In this document: positions 8,163 to 16,423 of the stretch, piece after piece
Layout of the letters: each line of letters starts with the position of its first letter
Numbering within the stretch: the first letter of the stretch is position 1
Origin: Faecalispora jeddahensis
GTDB taxonomy: Bacteria; Bacillota; Clostridia; Oscillospirales; Acutalibacteraceae
Length of the DNA stretch: 64,000 bases
Reading direction: 5' to 3'
NCBI RefSeq assembly: GCF_000577335.1
Contig: NZ_CBYL010000003.1
Coordinates: 84,946-148,945 of the forward strand
The notes under the pieces: model-generated
Told to the model about the DNA's origin: nothing
What the model saw: only the letters and a program-made list of their open reading frames with translations
Database searches by the model: none
Translations under genes and position numbers: made by a program

Positions 8163-9137
8163 TCAACAAATCTTTTTATCCCTGCTGCTCTCATCCATCT
8201 GATCGGAAGCAACCGGACAAAAACGTTCCGGGAACTCCCGCTCCAGCCACAAGGCCATCAGCGTCATGGAGAGCATGTCCGCCGCGCCGCCCGGGCTGAT
8301 ATTTTTGCGGATGAACTCCTGATCCATTCGCGCCGCCTCCGCAAGCAGCATCGCCGGCGAAAGGTCGGGTGCTTGCAGCAAAGCGGCCAGGTGCTCCCGA
8401 ACCTGCCTCTGCGTTTGCAGATCGGAACGGCTGATCAGGTTGGTATCCTCCAAATTGGCCATAATATGAAACAGCGCATAAATTCCGGCGGCGTCAATAT
8501 CCCAGCCCAATGCACCGGCCTTGCGCAGCGCCGGCAGGCCATGCACGCGCGCCGCAGGAAACCCATTGGCCGCCTCACCGCGCACACCCTCAATACGGTA
8601 CTGGCGGTATAAACGTTCGCCGTTTGTTTCCGTTTTTTCTTTCGGCGGGTGGTCGCCGCAGGCAATTTTCGCGCACAGCGAAAACAGCCGCTCCACCGGA
8701 ACACAGTGTGACTGGTTGTACAAAAGGCCGCAGGCGGCGCAGAAAATCCCCATGGAATACACGATTCCCTTGTGGGTGTTTACCCCCCCGGTTGCGCGAA
8801 ACATTTCGCGCTCCGCCTCGATACCCGGCGCGCGCAGGTGCGGCAGTAGCCGCTCCGGCGGTATCCGGCCATGGCGCATCGCCTGTGCGGTAATCTCCCG
8901 AAAATAGCTGGACAGCGCACAGGCGCTGTCCAGAAAGGTAAACAGGTTCATATCGCGGTGGGCGCCGTTGTTAAAACGGTCTACCAGGCCGGGCTTCGGC
9001 CCAATGCACACCTCATACAGCAGCGAACGAACCGCCAGTTTTGAAATTTGGCCGCAGTAAGCTTCACGCGCGGCACGCTCTGCCGCCCGCCGGGCATGGC
9101 CCGCCCGCATGGTTTCTCTCTGATTTCGCCGTGTCAT
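8163..9137 (-). CDS. citG: triphosphoribosyl-dephospho-CoA synthase
   Basis: Makes the prosthetic-group precursor of citrate lyase, 2'-(5''-triphosphoribosyl)-3'-dephospho-CoA, from ATP and dephospho-CoA. It has 324 residues. CitG signatures are visible: EVCIGPKPGLVDRFNNGAHRDM, then ATGGVNTHKG and near the C-terminus ISPGGAADMLSMTLMALWLE. The N-terminus is rich in Arg and Ala. It overlaps the upstream GntR gene by 4 bp (ATGA), so the two are translationally coupled, and it is divergent from citCDEFX, whose ACP subunit needs its product. Confidence 0.93.
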   Translation of the reverse strand: MTRRNQRETMRAGHARRAAERAAREAYCGQISKLAVRSLLYEVCIGPKPGLVDRFNNGAHRDMNLFTFLDSACALSSYFREITAQAMRHGRIPPERLLPHLRAPGIEAEREMFRATGGVNTHKGIVYSMGIFCAACGLLYNQSHCVPVERLFSLCAKIACGDHPPKEKTETNGERLYRQYRIEGVRGEAANGFPAARVHGLPALRKAGALGWDIDAAGIYALFHIMANLEDTNLISRSDLQTQRQVREHLAALLQAPDLSPAMLLAEAARMDQEFIRKNISPGGAADMLSMTLMALWLEREFPERFCPVASDQMDESSRDKKIC

Positions 9138-9868
9138 TCCATCCTCCGGTACAAATCCTTCAGGTCATCCCTCATGTTTTCCTGTGAACGGATGATTTCA
9201 CGCATCACAAATTCCTTGGAATGATTCAGGTGCTCTTTTACGATCAGCGTGATCAATTCCTCGTCCTTTGTCTGCATCCCGCGGTAAATCAGGCCGTGTT
9301 CTTTCACGGCAAGACTCCGCCTTTGAGCGTCGTACAGAGAAATGTCGCGAAAGCGAGAGACGTATTCCAGCATCTTGCCGACGACTGCTTCCAGTCTTTG
9401 CATGCGGGAAAAACGGTATATCAGCGCGTTGAAATCGGTACAATAACGGATGACCTGCTGAACCTCTCCCGCCTCGTTCTTCTCTGCCATGTTGCGCAGC
9501 AGTTCCTGCATTTCGCGGTGATTTTCCGGCGTCATGCGCTCCATGGCGGCAATGGTCGCCATGGTTTCGAGCGCGATGCGGATCTGATAAATCTCTTCTG
9601 CATCCTCAATCGTCACCCGCTTGACCACCACGCCGTATTTGGGGATATACTCCACCAAATCTTCCTCCGTCAGCTTTTTGATCGCGTTTCGGATCGGCGT
9701 ACGGCTGATGTTCATGTAGTCGGACAAGACCTTTTCGTTGAGTCTTTCGCCGACCGGAATCACACCCTGAATGATTGCTTTTCTCAGGCCCTCATACACC
9801 ATGTCGTTGAGCGGTCTGTTCTGCGATAAATTGATGATTTGCACCAACCTGCTTAAATACTCATGCAC
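9134..9868 (-). CDS. GntR-family (FadR/FCD) regulator of citrate genes, CitO-like
   Basis: DNA-binding regulator of 244 residues. The N-terminal winged helix shows in ALVYEGLRKAII-like PLNDMVYEGLRKAIIQGVIP and LSDYMNISRTPIRNAIKKLTEEDLV; the C-terminal FCD domain is helical with EIYQIRIALE and metal-type His positions (EHLNHS). Citrate loci of lactic bacteria are controlled by GntR protein CitO, and position beside citG and opposite citC supports the same job; the effector is probably citrate, by inference. The gene has a near-consensus promoter overlapped by a palindrome, suggesting autoregulation or another regulator. Confidence 0.85.
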   Translation of the reverse strand: MHEYLSRLVQIINLSQNRPLNDMVYEGLRKAIIQGVIPVGERLNEKVLSDYMNISRTPIRNAIKKLTEEDLVEYIPKYGVVVKRVTIEDAEEIYQIRIALETMATIAAMERMTPENHREMQELLRNMAEKNEAGEVQQVIRYCTDFNALIYRFSRMQRLEAVVGKMLEYVSRFRDISLYDAQRRSLAVKEHGLIYRGMQTKDEELITLIVKEHLNHSKEFVMREIIRSQENMRDDLKDLYRRME

Positions 9869-9884
9869 AAAACCACCGTCCTTT

Positions 9885-9924
9885 AATGATAATCATTATA
9901 AGGGTATATTCGATTGTTTGTCAA
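9885..9924 (-). promoter_or_regulatory. consensus promoter with overlapping 15-bp palindrome
   Basis: On the minus strand TTGACA (9919-9924) and TATAAT (9895-9900) with 18 bp between, both perfect. A perfect dyad, TAATGATAATCATTA (9884-9898), covers the -10 box and start point. The dyad matches the centre of the classical Fur box; it could also be the GntR protein's own site. A possible rightward -10 for citC, TATAAT near 10002-10007, lies in the same intergenic region. Confidence 0.7.
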
Positions 9925-10159
9925 TTTTATTTATACGTAAAAAAAGCAATAAAAAAACACCAAGGACATCAAAAGCACACCCACCCTGTGATTAATTAAT
10001 GTATAATGTCCACAGACAAAGCAAAAAAGCGCAAAAGTGATTTTGACAGATTCGAGTAAAAACTCTTCCTTTTACGACAAAGTATTGCAAAAATATCCTA
10101 AAACCATACATTGCCGTTTTTCAGGGGGATATTCGGTTCTGAAGAACAGGAGCCACGTT

Positions 10160-11185
10160 ATGGAGTACGAAATCAGGCGTTTATGGATCGACCGTGATCC
10201 CCGCCAAAAACAGCTTTGGCAGAATCTGCTGCAAAGCAGCGGCATCCGTGCGGAGGCCGCCATCTCATACTGTGCAGGGCTTTTCTTTGAAGACCAGCTC
10301 GTTGCAACCGGTTCTCTGTATCAGAACATCATCAAGTGTGTGGCAGTCAGCCCCGCGCATCAGGGCGGCAAGGCGGTCAGCATTCTGCTTTCCCACCTGC
10401 TCAGCACCGTGATGGAAAACGGCAGCTCCTCCTGCTACGTGTACACCAAGCCCCAGGCGGCCCGCTCTTTTGAGGAGCTGGGATTTCGGGAGCTGGCCCG
10501 CGTAGACGATCAGCTGGTATTTATGGAGAAAGCCATTTACGGCTTCCCGCAGTACCTGAAGGATCTGGAGCGGCAGCGGGTCCCCGGCCAGGCGGCCGGA
10601 ATTGTGATGAACGCAAACCCGTTCACACTGGGGCACCGTTATCTGGCGGAAAGAGCCGCCAAAGAAAACGAAACGCTGCATCTGTTCGTTCTGTCGGAAG
10701 ATCTGTCCGCTTTCCCGGCCAGTACCCGGCTGGAGCTTGTCCGGCGCGGAGTTCAGCATCTGCCGAACGTTCGTGTTCACCCCACAGGGGATTACATGGT
10801 TTCTGCCAAAACGTTCCCTTCCTACTTTTTGAAAGAGGACGTTCAGGTGGCAAAGGTTCAGGCCACGCTGGATGCGATCCTGTTTCGGGATCATATCGCC
10901 CCGGCGGCGGGGATTACCCGCAGGTACGTTGGCGAAGAACCCCTATCTCCGGTGACACAGCTATATAATGAGTCGATGAAAGAGGTGTTTCACGGAGCGA
11001 TTGATTTAGTCATCCTCCCCCGCATCGAACAAGGGGGAAACGTCATCAGCGCTTCCCGTGTAAGGGATCTTCTCAAACGGGGAAAAACAGAAGAAACGAA
11101 AGAGCTTGTTCCAGAAAGCACTTACGCCTACCTGATTTCTCCCGAAGGAAAAGCACTGATTCAGAAATTGCAGCAGGAGGGATAA
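10160..11185 (+). CDS. citC: [citrate (pro-3S)-lyase] ligase
   Basis: Activates citrate lyase by acetylating the thiol of the prosthetic group on the CitD subunit, using acetate and ATP. It has 341 residues, the usual length. An N-terminal acetyltransferase-like part (residues about 1-130, with VSPAHQGGKAVSILLSHLL) is followed by a nucleotidyl-transferase part with GIVMNANPFTLGHRYLAERA, whose TLGH is the (H/T)xGH motif. Start ATG 10160 has AGGAG 7 nt upstream; the frame is open further up to 10037 but without a ribosome site. It is the first gene of citCDEFX-transporter. Confidence 0.95.
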   Translation: MEYEIRRLWIDRDPRQKQLWQNLLQSSGIRAEAAISYCAGLFFEDQLVATGSLYQNIIKCVAVSPAHQGGKAVSILLSHLLSTVMENGSSSCYVYTKPQAARSFEELGFRELARVDDQLVFMEKAIYGFPQYLKDLERQRVPGQAAGIVMNANPFTLGHRYLAERAAKENETLHLFVLSEDLSAFPASTRLELVRRGVQHLPNVRVHPTGDYMVSAKTFPSYFLKEDVQVAKVQATLDAILFRDHIAPAAGITRRYVGEEPLSPVTQLYNESMKEVFHGAIDLVILPRIEQGGNVISASRVRDLLKRGKTEETKELVPESTYAYLISPEGKALIQKLQQEG

Positions 11186-11189
11186 ACAC

Positions 11190-11510
11190 ATGCCGCTTTA
11201 TCAAATTCAAAAACCGGCAATTGCCGGCACGCTGGAATCTTCCGATATTCAGATCATGATCGACAAGAATGACGGCGAGGGAATCGACATCAACCTGACC
11301 AGCAGCGTAGAGCACCAGTACGGCCGGCAGATTCGCGAAACGATCTGTAAAACCCTTTCGAACATGGGGATCGACAACGCGAAGCTGACCGCTGTGGATA
11401 AGGGCGCGCTGGACTGTACCATTATCGCCCGCACCATTGCGGCGGTACATCGGTCGTGCGGAATTACCGAGCACTATGATTGGGAGGCGATCGATTCATG
11501 GAACGTTTAA
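11190..11510 (+). CDS. citD: citrate lyase gamma subunit (acyl carrier protein)
   Basis: Carries the phosphoribosyl-dephospho-CoA arm of citrate lyase. It has 106 residues. The modified serine lies in the conserved N-terminal AGTLESSDIQIMI motif; the remainder (GEGIDINLTSSVEHQYGRQIR...; DKGALDCTIIARTIAAVHR) matches the family. GGAGG precedes the ATG. It starts 4 bp after citC and its end overlaps the start of citE by 13 bp, indicating tight coupling in the operon. Confidence 0.95.
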   Translation: MPLYQIQKPAIAGTLESSDIQIMIDKNDGEGIDINLTSSVEHQYGRQIRETICKTLSNMGIDNAKLTAVDKGALDCTIIARTIAAVHRSCGITEHYDWEAIDSWNV

Positions 11511-12400
11511 GAAGAACAATGATGTTTTTGCCGGCGAGCAATCCCGGCATGCTGAAGGACGCGATCATTTACGGCGCGGACTCCATTATGTTTGACCTGG
11601 AAGACGCGATCTCCCTGGCGGAGAAGGACACTTCCCGCTTTCTTGTTTTCCAGGCGGTAAAAACCTTTGATTTCTCTTCTACGGAAACCGTTGTCCGCAT
11701 CAACTCGCTGGACGCAGGTGGCATAGACGACGTGCACGCAATGGTGCGCGCCGGCATCGACGTCATCCGTTTGCCGAAAACGACCTGTGCCCAGGATGTT
11801 CTGGACACCGAGGAAGTGATTCTGGAAGCGGAGAAAGCCTGCGGCCGTGAACCCGGCTCCACCCGGATGATGGCGGCTATTGAGGATCCCCGCGGCGTTT
11901 TGGACGCGGTTGCGATCGCCCATTCCAGCAAGCGCCTGATCGGCATCGCGCTGGGATCCGAAGACTACGTTACCGCGATGAAGACCAAACGCTACGCAGA
12001 CCGCAACAGCGAAGAAATCTTTTTCGCCCGCTCCATGATCGTCCACGCCGCCCGTGCAGCCGGAATCGCCGCGCTCGACACGATCTTTGCCGATGTGAAC
12101 GACATGGAAACCCTGCGAAAGGAAACCGAGTTTGTCCGTCAGCTCGGCTTTGACGGCAAGTCCGTCATTCATCCCCGCCAGATCGCAGTGGTCAATTCCG
12201 TTTACACCCCGAGCCAGAAGGAAATCGACAATGCGCTCAACGTCTTCCGCGCAATTGAGGAAGCCAACGCCAAGGGCTCCGGCGTCATCGCCCTGAACGG
12301 CAAGATGATCGATAAGCCCTTTGTAGAGCGTGCGGAGCGCGTGCTCGCGCTGGCCAAAGCCGCCGGCGTTTATACCGGGCCGGAAGGACAGGAGGGTTAA
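11498..12400 (+). CDS. citE: citrate lyase beta subunit (citryl-ACP lyase)
   Basis: Cleaves citryl-ACP to oxaloacetate and acetyl-ACP. It has 300 residues with a TIM-barrel fold like HpcH/HpaI aldolases. Visible are FLPASNPGMLKDA, the acidic MFDLEDAIS, the VRINSLDAGG strand, MMAAIEDPRGVLDA and IALGSEDY, which hold the Mg2+ ligands, and GKSVIHPRQIAVVN. ATG 11498 has GGGAGG at 9 nt and overlaps citD by 13 bp; the frame opens at 11480 but that start is less likely. It is followed 3 bp later by citF. Confidence 0.96.
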   Translation: MERLRRTMMFLPASNPGMLKDAIIYGADSIMFDLEDAISLAEKDTSRFLVFQAVKTFDFSSTETVVRINSLDAGGIDDVHAMVRAGIDVIRLPKTTCAQDVLDTEEVILEAEKACGREPGSTRMMAAIEDPRGVLDAVAIAHSSKRLIGIALGSEDYVTAMKTKRYADRNSEEIFFARSMIVHAARAAGIAALDTIFADVNDMETLRKETEFVRQLGFDGKSVIHPRQIAVVNSVYTPSQKEIDNALNVFRAIEEANAKGSGVIALNGKMIDKPFVERAERVLALAKAAGVYTGPEGQEG

Positions 12401-12403
12401 GCA

Positions 12404-13948
12404 ATGGAAACGGTTAAAAATGCAGTGGGCCGTGAAATCCCGAAGGAATACGCAGACCAGTACGGCGTGTTCGAGGGCCAGTACGCCCGCAAAAACGAAT
12501 ATAGAAGAGCGGCCGGCAAGGTGGTGCCCACCCTCCCCGGCGAGACAAAGCTCGTTTCTTCCCTGCGGGAAGCAATCGAGAAATCCGGCCTGAAGGACGG
12601 CATGACGATTTCGTTCCACCATCACTTCCGCGAGGGCGACTATGTTTTGAACATGGTTATGGAAGAGATCGCCAAAATGGGCATCAAAAACCTGAAGCTC
12701 GCCGCCAGCTCGATCGCCAATGTGCACGAGCCTCTCATTGAACACATCAAAAGCGGCGTGATTACCGAAATCACCAGCAGCGGCCTGCGCGACAAGGTAG
12801 GCTCCGCGATCTCTCACGGCCTGATGGAAAAGCCGGTCGTCATCCGTTCCCACGGCGGACGCGCGCGCGCCATTGAATCCGGCGAGATTCATATCGACGT
12901 TGCTTTCCTCGGCGCCTCGAGTGCGGACCCTTACGGCAACGCGAACGGCTCTCAGGGCAACGCGACCTGCGGTTCCCTGGGCTACGCCAAGGTAGACGCC
13001 GAATATGCAGATAAGGTCGTAATCATTACCGACCACCTGGTCGATTACCCCAACACCCCCATCAGCATCTCCCAGACTCTGGTGGATTATGTTGTGGTGG
13101 TAGACGCGATCGGCAATCCCGACGGGATTGCAAAGGGTGCAACCCGCTTTACTTCTGACCCCAAGGAGCTTTTGATCGCGGAAAATGCCTGCAAAGTCAT
13201 CACCGCCTCTCCTTACTTTAAAGACGGCATCTCCTTCCAGTCCGGTTCCGGCGGCTCCACCCTGGCGGTCACCCGCTTCTTAGCAGAGAAAATGCGTGAG
13301 AGCGGCATTACCGCAGGATACCTGCTGGGTGGCATCACCAGCAACATGGTGGAACTGCTCGAAGAGGGCCTGGCCAAGAAGATTCTGGACACCCAGACCT
13401 TTGACCGCGGCGCTGCGGCCTCGATCGCCCGCAATGAGAACCACTACGAGATTTCGGCTTCCTTTTACGCCAACCCCGGCAACAAGGGCGCGGCGGTGAA
13501 CCAGCTGGATGTCGTAATGCTCTCGGCACTGGAGGTCGACACAGACTTTAACGTGAACGTCATGACCGGTTCCGACGGTGTGATCCGCGGTGCCTCCGGC
13601 GGACACAGCGACACAGCGGCCGGCGCAAAGCTGAGCCTGATTCTGTGCCCCCTGCTGCGCGGACGCATCCCGACCATTGTGGAGCAGGTCAACACCGTCA
13701 TTACCCCCGGCGAGGGAATCGACGTTGTCGTTACGGAAGTCGGCATTGCAGTGAACCCCCGCAGAAAAGACCTGCAGGAGGCCCTGAAAAACGCCGGAGT
13801 GAACCTCTTTACCATGGAGGAGCTGAAAAACAAGGCCTATGCGCTGGCCGGCACACCCGACCCCATCGAGTACGGAGACAAGGTCGTGGCTCTCATCGAG
13901 TACCGCGACGGCAGTCTGATCGATGTGGTAAGGCAGGTTAAGCGCTGA
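12404..13948 (+). CDS. citF: citrate lyase alpha subunit (citrate:acetyl-ACP CoA-transferase)
   Basis: Swaps acetyl for citryl on the CitD carrier protein. It has 514 residues, the normal length. Recognisable are the N-terminal NAVGREIPKEYADQYG, the FHHHFREGDYVLNMV block, IRSHGGRARAIESGEIHIDVAFLGAS, and the C-terminal TVITPGEGIDVVVTEVGIAVNPRR. Start ATG 12404 follows AGGAGGG at 6 nt. It is the last core enzyme gene; citX starts 1 bp after its stop. Confidence 0.96.
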   Translation: METVKNAVGREIPKEYADQYGVFEGQYARKNEYRRAAGKVVPTLPGETKLVSSLREAIEKSGLKDGMTISFHHHFREGDYVLNMVMEEIAKMGIKNLKLAASSIANVHEPLIEHIKSGVITEITSSGLRDKVGSAISHGLMEKPVVIRSHGGRARAIESGEIHIDVAFLGASSADPYGNANGSQGNATCGSLGYAKVDAEYADKVVIITDHLVDYPNTPISISQTLVDYVVVVDAIGNPDGIAKGATRFTSDPKELLIAENACKVITASPYFKDGISFQSGSGGSTLAVTRFLAEKMRESGITAGYLLGGITSNMVELLEEGLAKKILDTQTFDRGAAASIARNENHYEISASFYANPGNKGAAVNQLDVVMLSALEVDTDFNVNVMTGSDGVIRGASGGHSDTAAGAKLSLILCPLLRGRIPTIVEQVNTVITPGEGIDVVVTEVGIAVNPRRKDLQEALKNAGVNLFTMEELKNKAYALAGTPDPIEYGDKVVALIEYRDGSLIDVVRQVKR

Positions 13949-13949
13949 G

Positions 13950-14525
13950 ATGAACACGGCAGAAATGTTCGCACACGGAGAGACTCCCGAGCTCGATGAG
14001 GTTCTTCTGAACCGCGAGCGGCGGGTACAGTTCATTGAGGAGCTGCTCAGGCGCTTCCCGAAAAGCTGTGTGATCTCTCTAAAGTGCAACATTCCCGGGC
14101 CTATCAAAAGCAACGGGGAAATTTTAGCTTTGTTCGATTACGGAGAAAACCGGATTCGTGAAATCCTGTCGAACCAAAGCTGGCAGCCAAACTACCAGAA
14201 GCGGCTGAGCCTGCGCACAGGGCCGGAAGCTTTCTGGGTCATCCCGAAGGATTCCTTCGAGGTGAAGCGTAACATGATTTTATTTGAGGAAGAAAAACTG
14301 GGCAGATTGTTCGACGCGGATGTGCTGGATCAAAAGGATGGGCTTGTGCGGACTCGAAGCAGAGTGGAACTCGGCTATGAGCCCAGACGATGCCTGATCT
14401 GCGATCAGGATGCCAGAATCTGCGCAAGCAGACGGCTTCATCCGGTCCCCGTGCTGCAGCAGCGCTTGATTCAGCTGCTGGCGGAAAACGCACGGGAGCT
14501 GGAGAAGAACGGATCCACGCAGTGA
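13950..14525 (+). CDS. citX: holo-ACP synthase for citrate lyase
   Basis: Transfers the phosphoribosyl-dephospho-CoA group made by CitG onto apo-CitD. It has 191 residues. The N-terminus LLNRERRVQFIEELLRRFPKSCVISLKCNIPGPIK and the C-terminal RSRVELGYEPRRCLICDQDARICASRRLHPVPVLQQRL are typical of CitX. The ATG lies 1 bp past the citF stop, so translation is probably coupled; the ribosome site within citF is weak. In many enterobacteria CitX is fused to CitG; here they are separate and divergent. Confidence 0.93.
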   Translation: MNTAEMFAHGETPELDEVLLNRERRVQFIEELLRRFPKSCVISLKCNIPGPIKSNGEILALFDYGENRIREILSNQSWQPNYQKRLSLRTGPEAFWVIPKDSFEVKRNMILFEEEKLGRLFDADVLDQKDGLVRTRSRVELGYEPRRCLICDQDARICASRRLHPVPVLQQRLIQLLAENARELEKNGSTQ

Positions 14526-14574
14526 AACGCGGAATCGTAACACAGCACGCTGGCTTATTTCCTTTTTGGAATGT

Positions 14575-14590
14575 CTCCCGGCAACGGGAG
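14575..14590 (+). other. intercistronic hairpin before the citrate transporter
   Basis: CUCCCG-GCAA-CGGGAG, a 6-bp stem capped by a GNRA tetraloop, in the 155-bp gap between citX and the transporter gene. No T run follows, so it looks like a processing or stability element rather than a terminator. A GGGCATGCCC palindrome is at 14648-14657. Confidence 0.55.
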
Positions 14591-14680
14591 CCTTCCGCCT
14601 ACATAGTCCGGTCAGGCGTGCATGCACGTTCGGGAACCATTGTCGCCGGGCATGCCCAACTAATTTGAGGAGGATCGCTT

Positions 14681-16063
14681 ATGTTTTTAACTATTTTAGC
14701 ATGGGTTATGATCATCGTATTCCTTGCGCTGGTCATCTCCAAAAAAATGCAACCATTTACCGCTCTGGTACTGGTACCTATCGTATTTACACTCTTTGGT
14801 GCACTGGGAAATCAGTACACTGAGCTGGTGGCAAAGGCCAAAGAAGTTCCTGTTGCCGATGTAACCATCTGGGATCAGGTTCGCATCATCGGTGATTGGA
14901 CTGCGGCCGGTCTGAAAACGACCTCCACCACCGCAATCATGCTGCTGTTCGCCATTCTGTTCTTCTCTGTGATGCTGAATGTGGGTCTGTTTGATCCCGT
15001 CACCAAGTTCATCATCCGTCTGGCCGGCGGCGACCCGGTAAAGGTTTTGGTCGGCACCGCAGTGGTTGCTGCGATGGTCTCCCTGAACGGCGACGGAACC
15101 ACCACCACTTTGATCGTCTGCACCGCGTTCATCCCGATTTACCAGAAGCTGGGTCTCAAGATGATGAACCTCGGCGTTCTGACCGTTCTGATGAACACGA
15201 TTATGAACCTGCTGCCCTGGGGCGGACCGACCGCCCGCGTGATCTCTGTGCTGGGCGAGGTTTCTGAACAGAGCATCCTGAACGCTCTGCTGCCCGGCAT
15301 GGGTGTTGCCATCATTTACATGCTCGGCGTCGCTTACTATCTGGGTCTGAAGGAGCGCAAGAGAGTCGGCATTCAGCACCTGAACCATGAGGAAATCGAA
15401 GCGCTGACCAAGCCCGCTACTCCCGAAGAGGAAGCCCTCAAGCGCCCGAAGCTGATCTGGATCAACGCGATCCTGACTATCGGCGCGGTTGTTATGCTGG
15501 TTCTCGGCACCTTCCCGTCCGTCTTTATCTTCCTGGTTGGCACTGCTCTGGCTGTCCTTATCAACTATCGTTCCATTAAGGATCAGAAGGCCCGTATCTC
15601 CGACAACGCCGGCGATGCTCTGCAGGTATCCATCCTTGTTATGGCGGCTGGTATCTTTATGGGTCTGTTCACCAACTCCGGCATGTCCGACGCTCTGGCT
15701 TCCAGCATGATCTACCTGATCCCCGAGCAGATGGGCCGCTGGTGGGGTCTGGTAACGGCGGTCATCTCCGCACCCGGTACCTTCTTCCTGTCCAACGACG
15801 CGTTCTACTATGGCGTGCTGCCGGTATTCGCAGAGGCCGGTTACCGTTACGGCTATACCGCTCTGGAGCTCGGCACCGCATCTCTGCTGGGCCAGGCATT
15901 CCACCTTTTGAGCCCCCTGGTGGCTTTCATTTACCTGCTGCTGAACCTGACCGGACTGGACATGGGCGAGTGGCAGAAACAGTGCGCGAAATGGGCCATC
16001 GGTATCTTTGTCATCTTTATTGCTATGGCGGCTATTACCGGGTCTGTGCCATTGTTTAAATAA
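14681..16063 (+). CDS. CitMHS-family citrate transporter
   Basis: Proton symporter for citrate, usually as a divalent-metal complex, in the cytoplasmic membrane. It has 460 residues and about 11-12 hydrophobic segments. Family landmarks are the N-terminal MFLTILAWVMIIVFLALVISKKMQPFTALVLVPIVF, the loop VSLNGDGTTTTLIVCTAFIPIY and the PWGGPTARVISVL segment, with the late SAPGTFFLSNDAFYYGVLPV. GAGGAGG precedes the ATG. It closes the citrate operon and is followed by a terminator hairpin. The metal preference cannot be told from sequence. Confidence 0.92.
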   Translation: MFLTILAWVMIIVFLALVISKKMQPFTALVLVPIVFTLFGALGNQYTELVAKAKEVPVADVTIWDQVRIIGDWTAAGLKTTSTTAIMLLFAILFFSVMLNVGLFDPVTKFIIRLAGGDPVKVLVGTAVVAAMVSLNGDGTTTTLIVCTAFIPIYQKLGLKMMNLGVLTVLMNTIMNLLPWGGPTARVISVLGEVSEQSILNALLPGMGVAIIYMLGVAYYLGLKERKRVGIQHLNHEEIEALTKPATPEEEALKRPKLIWINAILTIGAVVMLVLGTFPSVFIFLVGTALAVLINYRSIKDQKARISDNAGDALQVSILVMAAGIFMGLFTNSGMSDALASSMIYLIPEQMGRWWGLVTAVISAPGTFFLSNDAFYYGVLPVFAEAGYRYGYTALELGTASLLGQAFHLLSPLVAFIYLLLNLTGLDMGEWQKQCAKWAIGIFVIFIAMAAITGSVPLFK

Positions 16064-16098
16064 CCTTCTCCTTTTTTCAAATAAGTTTTGCCCCCAGG

Positions 16099-16128
16099 CA
16101 GGGCGCGGTGCTTTCGTACCGCGCCCTG
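16099..16128 (+). terminator. hairpin ending the citrate operon
   Basis: CAGGGCGCGG (16099-16108) pairs perfectly with CCGCGCCCTG (16119-16128). The following U run is poor (TTCCTGTAT), so termination may be partial. Confidence 0.7.
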
Positions 16129-16143
16129 TTCCTGTATAGCGAT

Positions 16144-16332
16144 ACAGGCCGCCAAAAACTGTGCAAGACAAGACGGCCATACGGCAAAGGAAACCGTATA
16201 CTCGTTGTATATGGATAACCTTACGGGATGCAGCTATCTTGCGGGCACACAGTACCCCTAAGGGTACACGGCAACACAGGAAGCAAAGTTGTTTTACCAT
16301 TTTGCGGCCGCGCAGCTTTCCCGGCGCCCTGT
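16144..16332 (+). ncRNA. candidate structured RNA upstream of 5-formyl-THF cyclo-ligase
   Basis: A gene-free stretch (16064-16423) that folds locally. ACAGGCCGCC (16144-16153) pairs with GGCGCCCTGT (16323-16332) with one mismatch, closing a domain of about 190 nt. Inside are an ATACGG/CCGTAT hairpin, a perfect GTACCC-CTAA-GGGTAC hairpin, and a GGAAGC / GCU(U)UCC stem. The last block and a CGTT-TAT-ATGG-TAA-CCTT block recur at 40333-40446. Size and position before the ygfA-type gene recall 6S RNA of proteobacteria, but the branched fold does not look like 6S. Function unknown. Confidence 0.45.
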
Positions 16333-16423
16333 TGATATGCCGGTTGCAATCGAACCGCAGACATGCTATGCTAAGGCAGGCGGCGCTTTTGGGGCGCCCT
16401 TACAGCAGAAAAGGAGGCTCCTT

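Noticed and set aside
11507..13036. Minus-strand 509-codon open frame
   Set aside because: It is the shadow of citE and citF, caused by their codon bias; both real genes have firm motifs and ribosome sites.
14696..16300. Minus-strand 534-codon open frame
   Set aside because: Shadow of the citrate transporter gene; the product is rich in Gln, His and Arg without a fold pattern.
16144..16332. 6S RNA
   Set aside because: Size and place before a ygfA-type gene fit, but the predicted branched hairpins do not give the single rod with a central bubble. Kept as unclassified RNA.
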